From positions 806,001 through 870,000 of the forward strand of contig OZ017746.1 of assembly GCA_963969365.1 (NCBI GenBank): a stretch of DNA of 64,000 bases, read 5' to 3'. Position numbers and translations under genes: made by a program. Under the pieces are notes generated by a model. It had not been told where the DNA came from and searched no databases. It was given only the letters and a program-made list of their open reading frames with translations. Below, one piece after another: positions 1-11,855 of this stretch. The stretch's first letter is position 1. Each line of letters starts with the position of its first letter. Origin of the DNA: Asterochloris sp. CNOR1. Taxonomy: Eukaryota; Chlorophyta; Trebouxiophyceae; Trebouxiales; Trebouxiaceae.

Positions 1-52
1 GGTGGCCCAGTCTGCTGAGGTCCAGTGCCGCTCGCAGGAGAAGCAGCCTCAC

Positions 53-847
53 TTGTCCGATATCTTCTCATGGAAGCTCTTGAGCACGGGCACCTTGAAG
101 GGGACTGTGAGCGCCATGTCGTCCTCTACCGTGTCCAGAGCCCTCAACACCAGGTAGAACACACAGATGGGTATGCGCAGCTCCTGTGGCAGCTGCTGAA
201 TGACTATGGCAAAGCTGCAGGCAGGGCAGGCACTTGTTGAAATGTCTGGTGACGGCTGCTGCAGAGCAGGGACTGCCCAACCGTGACTAACAACGGCAAT
301 GTGCAGCCGTGATGTGAAGGGCGTGGTGAGTCCCCGGTACAGGCAGTTGTGCAGCCTGAGAAGGCATTCCCACTGATCACTGTGGTGAGAAAAGTGCAGG
401 CAGACAGGGCAAGGCACAGGTCGTGCGCTGAAGACTTTTGAGGACCTCTGACCACCGGGTCTAGCCTTTGCCCTGGAGGCGGTGCTAGAGGCGCCTGATG
501 ATGGCCGTGGCACATGTGTTACAGTCTAGTTGCCGGCATGCAGTGCAAGCACAAATCAGAGCCAGGCATTGCTTGCTGCACCTCATTGGGGCTAGTTCAC
601 AGTTGCTCTGCACCACCGCTTGAGAAGCAATTGAGTGCCTGCCATCAATCATGGTGGTTGCCAGGCTGGTGCTGGTGATGCTTGTCAAGGTGCCTCACCT
701 TCGGGAGACCTTGTTCAGCATGTCATAGCAAAATGCCTGATTGGGCTCCTGGGGCAGCTGCTGGGCTCTCTTATCAGCAAGATACATCTCCGCCATTGGC
801 TTGATCTCCTGCGGGTGCTGCAACATCCCAAGGATTTTGGCTGCCAT
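53..847 (-). CDS. SQS: Squalene synthase, first two exons (partial at window edge)
   Basis: Squalene synthase joins two farnesyl diphosphates into squalene using NADPH, the committed step to sterols, on the ER membrane. Exon 1 runs 847 to 699 and exon 2 runs 214 to 53; the rest lies left of the window. The start ATG at 847 has an in-frame stop 27 nt upstream and no other ATG between them. Exon 1 encodes the family N-terminus (LQHPQEIKPMAEM, then QAFCYDMLNKVSRR). Exon 2 encodes SFAIVIQQLPQEL and the first Asp-rich substrate/Mg site YLVLRALDTVEDDM. The exons join in frame (CGA AG|C TTT). The donor after exon 1 is GTGAGG and the acceptor of exon 2 is CTGCAG. Nothing looks damaged. Family assignment is near certain; only the N-terminal 104 residues are visible. 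Confidence 0.93.
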
Positions 848-1346
848 GATGGCAGCAATGTCAAGGACTTGTTATGCCACAGGGATGTTGCTTTGTGAGG
901 ACTATGCTGGTCTGGCTGCTGCAGTGATCAGCAGCTCTGCTAGGGGGTGCCTGGCAATCTGAGTGCGATCTGTGCAGCGAAGCCTTTGCCACCACTCCAG
1001 CTGATGCCTAGAATCTTATGCACAAAGACATTGGCTGATTGCACGCCCCACTCGCCAAACATCATGTCGGCTACTTTCCTTATACATTTCTCTGGCCCAT
1101 GCTTTTGACCAGGAGCATGGGGGCTGCAGCTGGCTGTGCCCGCTGTGCATATCAGTGGACCTGAGCTGGTGTCGTAAGCATGACCTCACTGTTCTAATTT
1201 GAAAGTTACATAGCAACATTGTTGGGCTCAATGGGCACAGTGCAGGCTTCAAAACTTCACTCACAAGGAGGGGTGTCCCTGCTATGCGCGCATGCTCGTG
1301 CATTTGGGCCTGCTGTCAAAGGTGTGCCGCGTGTGGGGTGCCGTCA
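848..1346. other. Intergenic region between squalene synthase and the dynamin-related gene
   Basis: About 500 nt lie between the squalene synthase start codon and the stop of the upstream minus-strand gene. It should hold the squalene synthase promoter and the 3' UTR of the dynamin-related gene. I see no convincing exon, tRNA or repeat. Short open frames on both strands here lack splice signals and family resemblance. Confidence 0.5.
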
Positions 1347-4300
1347 TCATGTCAATGACCCAGGTGGTGCTGGTGGGGGACGGCGGCGTGGCACAACCCC
1401 TGGGCTGCCAGCTGGAGCACCCTGGGCCGGGGCCTGAGGCTGCGGGGGCGCCTGCAGCAAGCACAGCAGGTCAGACCAGACCTCGACCATGCAGGTCCTG
1501 CCAGCTCAGCAGCAGCGGAGATGCATCAGCAGGCCTTCAGCAACATGCTGACAGGCAGGGCACTGAGGTTTCTTGTCTTTGACTCGTGCAGACAAGTAGA
1601 TTAGCAATTTGAAGAAGGCGCGGGGCCTGCCCCACCTGCTGTGGTGGTGGAGCACCACCAGTAGTCCGGCGCCCATCTGTCCTGCCAGATGGTGGCCTTT
1701 CTCCCCTCGTGCTTGTGGTGGAGCTGCCCGAAATGGTCCTGCACCACTGGATGCACTCACATCACCATGTGGCACGTAGTGTTAGGTGCTTTGCTGTTGT
1801 GCTTCCCACAAAACACACTTCAGCAGCGCCCTGTCAGGCACACAGCATGAAATGAGGGCTCGCAAGCCGCATCAGGTGCACAAGCATGTCTGCAGCCACA
1901 CTGAGACACAGTTTGATCCAAAGCAGGTGCCCATACAGCAGGGGTGACGGCTTGCACTGTGGTTCGACAGGGGCCCGCACCTGACAGGGGGAGCACCCTG
2001 ACTGGCCTTGGGCGCGCTGGCATCTGCATAGCCGCGTCGTCCCCCACTGGTGCTGCGCCGAACCTCGCCTCCAGGAGTATACTCCCCATACACGGGGGCT
2101 TCCCTCTCACGCTCCCGGCCAGAGGAGGGTATGAGCTTGCGCAACCCTGAGAGCTTTACCAGCTGCAGGCAAGAGACATGGGCTGGCTCGAGCAGGGAGG
2201 TGGCCAGAGATCCAGGAGAGTTCAGTCACATGGCCTGGGCTGTGCAGACCATGCCTGCGCAGCCGACATGCGTTGACCTCCAGGCGGTGGAGGGCATTCC
2301 AGTGCTGCAGAATCTCATGCGCAGGGTCTGCATGCAACGTCGGCTGATGGAGAATGAAGCCTGAACTGCAGGCATCTGCCTGGCGCTACCACAATATCAT
2401 GAGAGGCTCACCCCAATGGGGAAGTTGACCTCCTTGTCGTTCTCGCCTGCCCGCTCCATGAGGCTCTTCACCTCAGCCACCGCATCTTCAAGGTCTCCAA
2501 GCGCCTGCAGATAAGAAGCGCCTTCAGCACAGTATCACTGCACCTGTTGCCATCTCATGCCTCACCACCATGGTGGAGGGGTATTCCCACCCCAATCCCT
2601 GCCAGGCAGCCACTCATGCACCCTGCCCGAATACTTCTAGTGCGATGGAGACAGCATTGACCTGGGCAAAGCAAGCCATCAAGCCTGGAGCACCCAGCTG
2701 AAGCACAGGCAGACTTGCCTTCTTGGTGGCGGCCCTGCGCTGCACGGCTTCAGGGTTCTCCTCCAGCATGGTGTCAGTCTCAAACTGCTTGAGGCTGCTG
2801 ATGTGGGCATACAGCGCCTCCAGCAAGTGGTTTTGTGCGCGCTTGACCTGGCATGCATGGCAGGGGGTGTTCAGGCCGACACCTCTAAGCTTTCACAATC
2901 TTTGCTGTTGGTGTATAGCGCATCTGGAAGATGACGCTGTGGGGATTGCTGCGCTGGCAAACAAGTCAGTCGCTTGTGCAGGATTGAGCAGGCTGGGATG
3001 GGGAAGGCTAATCGACCTGAGAGTACTCAGGCATGCACAAGCGCTAGCGCAGCCCAAGTTGACAGGCAGGCAGGCAGGGCTCAGGTGCAGCATCCCTGTC
3101 AGAGCAAGACTGGCCTCGGGGCATACCATGGCTGCAGGCTGCCCACTTGCAGATGGTGGGAACCACAAATGTCAAGACGGTGGCCACATTCAGGCAGAAA
3201 AAGGGGGCACCTGGCAGTGCACAATGGCCTTGGGAACCGTCAGCACCAGGGTGTTGCACACTGTGCGCACGTAGGCTGCCGTGTCCTCAGCCAGCTGCCT
3301 GAGGAACTCATCCTGAGCCTGTAGCCAACACAGAAATCACTGCCTAAGATGCCCCCCATGCCGTACGGTGTGCACAGCAGGCGAGAGCTGCCTGGCAGGC
3401 ATGGGTTTGGCCGGCCTGCACTGCCCTTCGCCAGTTGTGGAAGCCACTGAGGCCAGCCTTCATGCAAAGTATCAGGCCATAGCGATCTATACAATGGCGG
3501 CCCAGACAGCGGTTGAGGTCGCCAGTAGTAATTCTCACCTGTGCACTGACAGCGCTGCTGTTCATCAGCGGCTCAGGGCCAATGTTGCTGTTCTCGTGGA
3601 ACAGCACGGTTCCGCCAAAGCCGCTGTTCTGCACCGGATGTGGAGTCTGCAGAACAAGAGGAAGGGGTTGTGTGAGCAACAAGCTTGGGCCTCAAGGCCA
3701 AGACCCACAGAACAGTCTTGCATCAAATGCCTTGTCAGCAACTCAACTCCTCTCAGCGCATCAGCCTGCTCCCTGCAAAAGACCTTCCCAACACCTCTGC
3801 ACATGCCATATTCCAGCCCATCACAGAGCTGCAGACCCTCTTCGGCAGCAGCACAGACTTCTGTGCACAGTCATCTCCCACTTTGGGCTGGCTGTATCTC
3901 TGGCTGTTGGGGTCAGGGCTCTTTCGCTGCTCAGGCTTGTAGTCGGCCGTCTGCTGGTCCCTCTGGGACTGCGCCATCTTCTGGCTGGAGTCCATCTTTG
4001 TGGGAGGGGTCCGGGCGCCGCCTGTGGAGCTCGCGTTTTTCAAGCGCGACAGCCAGCTACAGCAGGGAGGGCAATGTGAGGAGTCAGGCCCAGGTGAAGA
4101 GCGCACATAACGGAGTGGAAGCTGGGCTCCTGAGCGTGAACACCTCTGCAGGTGGACAATCGATTTTGCTGCAGGCCTTGCACATGGGCATGCCTGAATT
4201 GGTCAACCTGTGCATGCATCATGAGACATGCCAGTGATGGCCAGCACAACCTCATGAACAAAAAAGGACAATGCAGCAGAGAGAGTAATGCTACAGGCTT

Positions 4301-7300
4301 GCAACACAGCACTGCTGCATGGAGTAACAAGCAGGGCAAAAGCTGCACAAGCCCTAGGCAGGTCCATGCAGGGTGTGCTGCCCACCTGTACTTCTCCGCC
4401 GCGCTCTCAGCCCGCAGCACCACGGAGTGGTGGTTCTTCACGATTGGGCGCGTGGGGTCTTTGTGCCCAATCTTGATGAGCAGTGACACGGCGCTCTGGT
4501 CGCCTGCCTTGCTGGAGGTGGAGCGCGCAATGCCATCCACATCCACGTCTTCCACGCGGCACTCCCTGCGGCAGACATAGGTCAAAGTGCAGGCAGGTCA
4601 CCAGCAAGCTCATGGGTGATGTCTCCTCATTGTCCCTGATGTCGAGGAGTGGTGCAATGTAGCGTCTGGGGAAGCACAAGCACAACTATTGCACCTCGCA
4701 AAGGCATCACCGCCACTCCACAGAAGCTGGTGGGACAACAGCACTCATCTATCAGTGACTGCTGCAGACATGGAAGGCCACATGCGTGCTGCTGGTCAAC
4801 ATAAGTCTGGCTGGGGGGGCAGACTGCACAGGCTGACGAGCGCTGATGGGCAGCCAGACTCATGGCGAGCAGGCAGCCTGCAGGGGCTGACATGCACTCA
4901 TGAGCAGCGCAGTTCAGGAGGTGGCGTGGCATGGTTTGGATGGTGCGGCCTTTGCTAGCATGTGGCATGCGTTGTCGAGCGTGCACTGGCAGTGCCAACC
5001 TTGCTGCTCAGCAGAAGCCCAGAGCAAGCAGGAGCACCTGCTGAGCTGGCAGCCTTGAGGAGCAGCAAGTCAGCACAGAAAGTGACCCTCGCCTGCCCAA
5101 GGACAAGAGCTTACTTGAGATTGATCACGCCCCGGTAGTTGGGTGGGTCATCAGCCGACTTGAAGTAGTACAGCATGCCCTTGGGCTCTGTCAGCACAAA
5201 GTAGCGCTTCTGCCACTTGAAGGACTCCCCTGGCACGCTCTGGCGCCCGCTGTGCTCCCCCACCCGCTTCTCCAGGTACCCTGTCTTCAGATCACCTACA
5301 GAACAGGACTGAGAGTCAGTAGGAGCTCTTTGCTCAGAGCTTGCAAACTCCTGCAGGGCGGATGCCCAACATCAAGATGGACTGTCCTCCAGACAAACCC
5401 CAACACTGCAAGGCAAATGGGAGCTTTCAGGTGCTCTGGAAGTCAGCATCCTCATTATAGCCACAGAAGGCAATCAGCCAGTGCAGGGCCCCACATCGCA
5501 TGCTCAGCCAAGCCTTCAAGGCTGGTGTCAGCCCCACTGCCAGAGTGCTGATGGGCAGAGCTAAGTCCAATTGTTCACAGAGCACAAGCTGCCACTGTGC
5601 CCACCCTGGGTCAACTGAGTTATGCGCCTGCTGAGGGTTGTTTAGTGCCCTGCCAGGGCCCACTAAAGCAGGAGCATCTGCAGCTAAGAAATGCAGCCCG
5701 CTGCAACTGTCCCCTACCTGGGTCATCAGGGTTCTGTGCCTGCTGAGGGATGGTCAGCCCTCCTGCCAGAGGCCCGCCCACAGAGCTGGTGGTGCTGTAG
5801 GTGGCCAGCTCATTCCGGTTGATGGGAGGCGAGCTGTCCAGCGAACGCCGGACATTGCTCTCCTCATCGCCTGAATCATCCTCTGAACCCACTTGGTTGC
5901 CGCCACCTGCATGTGGGCAGCGCTACTCAGAAGCGTGCAGGTAGATGTCAGGCTACCTGTCTCCCCTTGAGAGGGGTGCAAGTTTAATGGTCAGCTGGCA
6001 GCAAGGCCAAATTCCCCCTTGGCCTCATGAACCTTGGCGCGCCAAAGCTGCCTTTGGCCAGGCCCTCGGCGAGAGCATGCTGCCTCCCTGGCGCATGGCA
6101 GCAGGCGTGTGGCTATGTCGAGGCGGTTCCCAATATCCACTGAACCCTACAGCGTGAGATAGCGTCAGGCAGCGGAGGGGCCAGCAAATCAGGCTGCGTC
6201 TGCCCTGGCAAGCCACCTGTTTGCAGCGCTCCCGCCGGTGGTATGGCCACGCTGCGCCAAAGTCTGCTGCCTGACCCATGAAGCAGGTGGCCTGTGGCCC
6301 CCTCACACCAGTGGATGCACATACTTGACAGGTATCAGCTTGCCCGTGTCAAGGCAGTCATGCTGAGGTCTGCAGCCCACCTTCCACCAGCTCCTGCTCC
6401 ATCTGCTGTATCTTAATCTGGTTCCACCTCTCCCGGGTGCGGTGCCGGAAGAAGGCGGCCGTCACGTAGGACTGCTCCATGGTGACCAGTGTCTTAGCCA
6501 CTGCAGGGCAGGGGCAGGGGCCATGAGCTGGGGCCACACACTGAGTGGGCCACCCAGGCAGCTGCAGCAGGCCTGTGCCTTGCGCTGGTCCCCAGTGAGC
6601 CTGGCTGAGAGCAGGGACCTAACATAGGATGTGCATGGCCCCTTAGGCTGATCCCTCCAGCAGCGCTGGCAGCAGATTGCACTGCAGGATGCGTGCCAGT
6701 GAGCACTTCAAGGAAAACAACAGGCAGAGCGGCACGCAGCGTGACCACCACATGAGACCATCAGGAGGGGTCGGCAGCCGGGGCGCAAAGCAGGGTGCTC
6801 ACCTGTGAGTGCCTCTTCTCGCCACGCCTCCAGAGCCTGCTGCGCAGCGAAGACGACTTGCTTCTCAAAGCCAGGCAGCTGCAGTGGCGTCCGTGTCTCA
6901 TTGACAGCCTTCACGTCTGCAAAGGCACTCGCCTTGCGTGCTGCCTCCCTGCAGGCATATCAGTCACTGCTCACCCGCCAGCTAGCCTTCAGATCATTGC
7001 ATCACCACTTGATGTCACGGCTGCACTTCAGAAACTTGCAGGTGGATCCTCCCGAACCGGCGCAGTTTCCCCAGTGCCAAACAGTGCCTGCAGCCTGCCC
7101 CAGATTCAAATTTGCCGTCCTGGCTCAAATAACAAGCTCAGTTGCTCAGTCACACCGCAGCTGTGAGCCTGATGCATGGGTCAGCTTCCTGGCCCTAGCA
7201 CCAAATGTCAGGCTTGCTGGTGTTGCTGGCATCCATGGGCACCTCTAGCAACGCCTTCCAGGTCCTGAGGCCACTGTTGAGATGCATGCCTGCCAGTCTG

Positions 7301-8791
7301 CAATGATGGAAGAGTGTCTGGCATGCTCATCCTTGCAATCTGTCAGGCACACCTGGCGGCATCAATGAGGACCAGGTGGATCTTGTACACAGCTGAGGTG
7401 ACAGGGTCAGCCACAGTCTCCACTGCCTCCGAAACCAAGCGCTTCAGCCCAAATTCTGGGGACACCAGGGACTTTTGGAAGCCGTCTGCCTGGCGGCAGA
7501 CCTGCACAGCAACCGTGCCGATGTGGGTGTGAGGGGCCATGAGCAAGGGCGCATCTGCTGGCAGCAGGCTGCAGCCAAGTATGCATCCCAGAGAAGGAAG
7601 GAAGCACTGCCTGTTTAGCTGTCAATGCCACAAGAGGTCGTAGCCAAGGCATCCAGGGACTTACTGCTTTAACGTTGTCTAGCTTGAACTGGCGCTCGAT
7701 GGGCAGCCTGTTGACAGTGCCTTTCAGCCCATTGTCGCCAGTGAAGGTGCCCCTGATCAGCGCAGAGTAGTCCACAGACTGCAGCGCAGCGCAGCAGCAC
7801 AGGTGTGCTAGTAGCTGGTGTGGGGTTGGCAGATCTGCCCGGCAGGCCGTGGCTCCTATGCACAAAAGGTATGTGCGACCTTCCAGTCTAAGCCTGGCCT
7901 CGAGAGTCGGATAGAGTGGCTGACTTGGCAGGAAAAAGTCAGCCAGATGCTCACATCTATTGTTGTTGAGAATGCGCGCTCGAAGCCTCTGCATAGCTGG
8001 AAGATGTCCTTGGCAGCCTTAGGCGCCGCAGGCATTGCGTTGAGCTCCTTTTCCGTGGCCAGGCATTTCTCCTGAAGCCTCCCGAGCAGCTGCATAACAG
8101 CAGCAGAGGCTGTCAGTTCATGCATGGGCTGGAGGGTGTACCCTCGCTCTGACAGCACGTTGGCTTCTTCTGAGGCAGGCAGTGGTGAGGTGCTGCAGTA
8201 GGATTGAAGCTCCATGCAGCATTCAGTGGGGCATGGGAGCACAAGTGACATAATACTGGGTGTGCTGCGGCGATGGCAGCATGCTCAGGCAGCTGCAGGA
8301 GGTATCACGCACACCACTGATGATGAGGGGTGAAGCTTGAATGCATGGGCGCCCACCTCTTGTTGGTCCCTTGGCCCTAGAGGAACCACCTCATCAGCTG
8401 CAGAAGACATGACGACCCCTGCTGTCTCAGCAGCTCCCAATGCACCACTTCATATAACTCACGACTCCTGACTGGGTCTTGCCTCCTGCACTGCCCTACC
8501 CAGGGCGCAATGCAGCTTGTCAGCACGGTGAGATGCAATACGCTGGCGCTGGGTTTGGGCTTCCTGGCAAGCACTCAGCTTAGGTCAAAGTCGTGAGCCA
8601 GGTGGCCGAAACCTGCAATGCCTGAGGATCCATTGCTGCATGCTGATGTTCAGATATGTGCTGCAGCTCATCACACTTTGAGATGGAACACTGCAAAAGT
8701 TGTGAGCCCTTACCCACTCTGAGCATTTGGCTATTACAGAGATCACAGCTGGCAGCCTGAGGGACCGCAGATCCCGCTCGCTAATCCCCAT
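1347..8791 (-). CDS. Dynamin-related protein (DRP2-like: stalk, PH, GED, proline-rich tail; no GTPase domain found)
   Basis: Nineteen exons read 8791 to 1347 stay in phase throughout and give about 856 residues. Exons: 8791-8714, 8690-8613, 8563-8463, 8192-7955, 7778-7665, 7501-7353, 6948-6803, 6500-6381, 5906-5718, 5295-5115, 4565-4386, 4056-3882, 3646-3539, 3312-3211, 2847-2719, 2504-2412, 2162-1981, 1738-1636, 1451-1347. Domains in order: an unrecognised helical N-terminus of about 110 residues; the dynamin stalk (LPIERQFKLDNVKA; ADGFQKSLVSPEFGLKRLV; PGFEKQVVFAAQQ); a PH domain (SFKWQKRYFVLTEPKGMLYY); the GTPase effector domain (LLEALYAHISSLKQFETDTM, EENPEAVQRR); a proline-rich tail (VPRRRPPPAPPG). 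This matches plant DRP2 and animal classical dynamins, which work in clathrin vesicle scission at the plasma membrane or trans-Golgi. The expected N-terminal GTPase domain is not visible. The start at 8791 is the first ATG of the open frame. The intron after the exon ending 2719 begins GC (GCAAGT). Confidence 0.85.
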
Positions 8792-8803
8792 CCCCTCCTC
8801 GAT

Positions 8804-9590
8804 CTGAGGGACACCCAATGGTGAGTTGAGTGTCTCACAGCCCTGGCCTACGCAGCAAAACTACAGACCACCCTGGCAGTGCTGTCTGTTGTCACGACAA
8901 GGCACTATGACAGCCGAGCTACGCCGGCCTTGGCCAAGCAGCTGCAACAATTCCTGAGGTGTGAGACCATGTTTCAGCTGAAGATGCGCAGAAGATGTGC
9001 ACAGGAGCAGGCGCCAGGCCAGCCTCAGGTACACAACCGAAGTCGCAGTTTGGTGAATGCAGTCTTGAGTGGCAGACCTCCAGTGTATCGCTGTATGCAC
9101 CTGTCGACAGAATGGCGTGAGTGTTCTGCCTGCAATATTGTGGCTGTGCAGTGTTTATTGGGGTCGTGGCCATCTGCCGTATCACATATGCTGCTGTCGT
9201 CTCTCAAGCCTGTTTGTGGGGCTGGGATCCGCCTCAGGCTGACATCTTGCTGAACAGGCAGCGCCTCCTATGTCCTCCCAGCTGGCCCTGTAACTGCGGC
9301 TGGACCTTGATGGAGTAATTGCCAAAGCATGCAGCTGAGGTTAATAACCTGCAAAGAGCAGGTCTTTCGGCTGGGAACTTCCGCTTGCTTACCTTGGCAA
9401 CTATGAGCCACCTGTGCGACAAGGCATCAGCCTTGCTGGTCTGCTGGCAATGGGCTTGCCAGTTGACACAGGTGGGCATCTCAGTATTTCACCTGCCCTC
9501 ACTTGCAATGCTCACAAAATCGCTTGACACCTCTACGAGCTCAGGCCTGACATGTATTCATTCTGTGTGCAGCATGCCTGTCCACACTTC
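8804..9590. other. 787-nt stretch upstream of the dynamin-related start, no assignable gene
   Basis: This lies between the dynamin-related start and the stop of RPA43. A dynamin GTPase domain needs roughly 800-900 coding nt, so it could not fit here even without introns. I looked on the minus strand for GxxxxGKS-, DLPG- and TKxD-like motifs and saw none. A short minus-strand open piece near 8960-8870 (KHGLTPQELLQLLGQG) has a possible acceptor but does not join in phase to the next exon. Probably promoter and 5' UTR plus the RPA43 3' UTR. Confidence 0.45.
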
Positions 9591-11477
9591 TTAGTGCGGC
9601 TTGGTCTTCTTCCTCTTTTTCGAAGAAACTGGAGAAGGCTGTGCAGAAGTCCTGCCTGCATCAAGTGACCACACCAGGGGTCCATTGCAAGCAGTAGCGC
9701 CAGGGCAAGGGCAGCGGCAGCCCTGAGGTACAGCAAGCCACTTACCCTGCACTGCGGGGGTGAGGCCATTGATCTGGGCTGCCTCTTTGTGTTTCTTCTT
9801 TTTCTTTTTAGGAGGGGGATCTCGATGCTCCTCTTCACGCCCATTCTGCTGCGCTGATGCCGACAGGGCACTGACACTGGGTGCTCCTGCCACAGCCCTC
9901 TGCTGCGGCGCTTCAGGTCTCTGGCAGGGGCTGCCCTTGTGCTTCCCACCCTGCTTCTCAGCTGCGACAGCAGCAGCAGCGGGTGCCTGCCTGACTGCAA
10001 CATCAGCTGCCAGGTCCTGTGCTGCCTTCCTCCGCTTCTTCTTGGGCTGCTCAGGCTCACCTGCATGGCCACTAGCCATGCTTGCAGCCTGGCGGCTTGC
10101 AGCTGCTGCATCTGCTCTGCTGGCAGGCTGTGCTGCTTTGCTGCTTTTTGGGCGAGCAGCAGCAGGCTCAGGCACAGCCCGTAAGGGCTTGGCAGCTTTG
10201 CCTGCCGGGTTGCCTGTAGCCTGAGCAGCAGGGGCAGCGACCGCCTTGACTGGGGCAGCGGCCGCCTTGACTGGGGCCGCAGCCTCGCTGGTGCCTCCAT
10301 GGCTGTGTCCAGCAGCCTCAGCACGTTTGCGCTTCTTCCTGGCAGCCCTCTCAAGGTAGCTGGTGCAGCCAGTATCTGCATCCTGGAGGCTGCCATCCAG
10401 GCCAAAATATTGTGCAGAGTCATGGATCCTGTGGGGGCAGCAGACGGCACTTCAGCATCTCAACACCCAGCTCAGTGTGCTGAGGGCAGCTGTCAGGAGA
10501 CACGCTCACTTGACAACCTTGAATCTGACTTCTGAGGTGGCTAAGATCTGGTGCTTGCTGTGCTTGGAGCTTTGCCAACAACCACCCTGCAGTGATAGGG
10601 CACTGAAAGCTGTCTACTCGCTGGTCTCTGGGCTTGAGATGTGCATAAGTGGCAGCTGGCTGTGCATGCTGCCTTCACAACGCAGAGCCCACAGCCAGTG
10701 CAGCACGGGATGGCGCATGTTTGTCTACCCGGGCCTGTTGCTGTATGCGAAGGTGTTCTGCAGTCCGATGGATGCAGCGGCGCGCTGCAGATGTCATGTG
10801 GCGTAGGCTTACCTCCACGCCCTGCAGTGGGGCCAGCTCCTGTCTTATGGCTGTGCGGCTGATGGTGACATTAAAGATGTCCAGCACCAGGAGGCTGATG
10901 TAGTCCTGCCCCAGCACATTGACTTTGCCAACTGCAGGCATGCCCAAAAGAACCTTTATGCACAGCCTTTATGATTGCCTAGGATGCCTGCAGCAGGGAT
11001 GCAAGGGCACCAGAAAGGGTGGCAGCATGATGTTGAGGTTTTCCAGCGAAGGCCCCAGCACATGCAGGTCTCACCCATGACCTGGCCTGCACGAGGCCTG
11101 AAGAGGGTCACATCAGCTGTGACACTTGCCCGGAAGAAGGGGAAGTAGACGTGTATGAGCCCCTGCCAGGACAGCAGCAAGCTTTGCAGGTGCGAGGCAG
11201 CCATTTAGCGAGCGGGTGGTGCACCACAGCCTCTAAAGTTGCATCACAGCAGGACATCGTGCAGCCACCACACCAGCCTTACATGCTTGGCTAGTAGCTT
11301 GAGGTTGGCATATGAGAGCACCACGCCTTCCAGCTGATGGATGTACCTGCATCGAGGTAGAGCAGTCTGCAGAGGGGCAGTGCGTCACACAGATGGCCAT
11401 CTCTGCACAGGGAGAGGCAATGAAGGGGTGCCTTGCCTCAATAGCAGCTTGTTAAGCTGCTCCTGCACTGCGGCCAT
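9591..11477 (-). CDS. RPA43: DNA-directed RNA polymerase I subunit RPA43-like
   Basis: RPA43 pairs with RPA14 or its equivalent to form the stalk of RNA polymerase I, which transcribes rRNA in the nucleolus. Exons read 11477-11437, 11346-11283, 11162-11075 and 10931-10813, then a short OB-fold exon near 10530, a long exon from about 10435 to 9748, and a last exon ending at 9591. Diagnostic pieces: AAVQEQLNKLLL; YIHQLEGVVLSYANLKLL; IHVYFPFFRASVTADVTLF followed by RPRAGQVM; VGKVNVLGQDYISLLVLDIF; IHDSAQYFGLDGSLQDAD. This is the SHS2/RPB7 N-terminal fold followed by an OB fold. The tail is long, Ala/Lys/Pro-rich with several basic clusters (KKRRKAAQD, PPPKKKKKKHK, and SSKKRKKTKPH at the C-terminus), as in other RPA43 orthologues. 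The first intron appears to be GC-AG (AG|GCAAGG). The start ATG at 11477 gives a sensible N-terminus, but the frame stays open further upstream. Confidence 0.85.
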
Positions 11478-11855
11478 CACATTTGCTGTGGTTGAGGGAT
11501 GAAGATTGAGGTCAAACTGCACAGATGCAGTGCACAGGGCCTGCGGTTCCATGTGTCAAGCAGCATTTCGTGGTTTCAGGCTCCGCAGCATGAGAATGTG
11601 GCGATGCGATCAGCTAAGGGGGCTGCTCTCAGCACACTGAGATCCATACACTGTGCAGCTGCAAGGGAAACCACGCAACTAATCAGGCAGCTGGTGGTCA
11701 ACGGTTGGCTGCTGACCTAGAGCCATTTTGCTGCCGCAGCCAACATGCACTGCTGCTCAAAGTGACTGCAGCAGCTAGCAGAAGACGATCTGCAGCTTGA
11801 GGTCTCCTGTTACCTGCTTGTCACCAGGCCTTCACAGGAGCATCAGGTGATCAAC
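11478..11855. promoter_or_regulatory. Divergent promoter region, RPA43 / DUF3223 protein
   Basis: The 378 nt between two divergent start codons must contain both promoters and both 5' UTRs. I see no obvious TATA box or repeated operator. The shared region suggests coordinated expression of a Pol I subunit and an RNA-binding-like RGG protein; that is inference. Confidence 0.5.

Noticed and set aside
3368-4237. 289-codon plus-strand open frame
   Set aside because: It runs antisense through the PH and linker exons of the dynamin-related gene, has biased composition and no splice logic. The minus-strand exons explain the DNA.
9533-10450. 305-codon minus-strand open frame over the RPA43 tail
   Set aside because: It is the wrong frame. 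The frame that continues the RPA43 OB fold (IHDSAQYFGLDG) and ends in the Lys-rich tail is offset from it.
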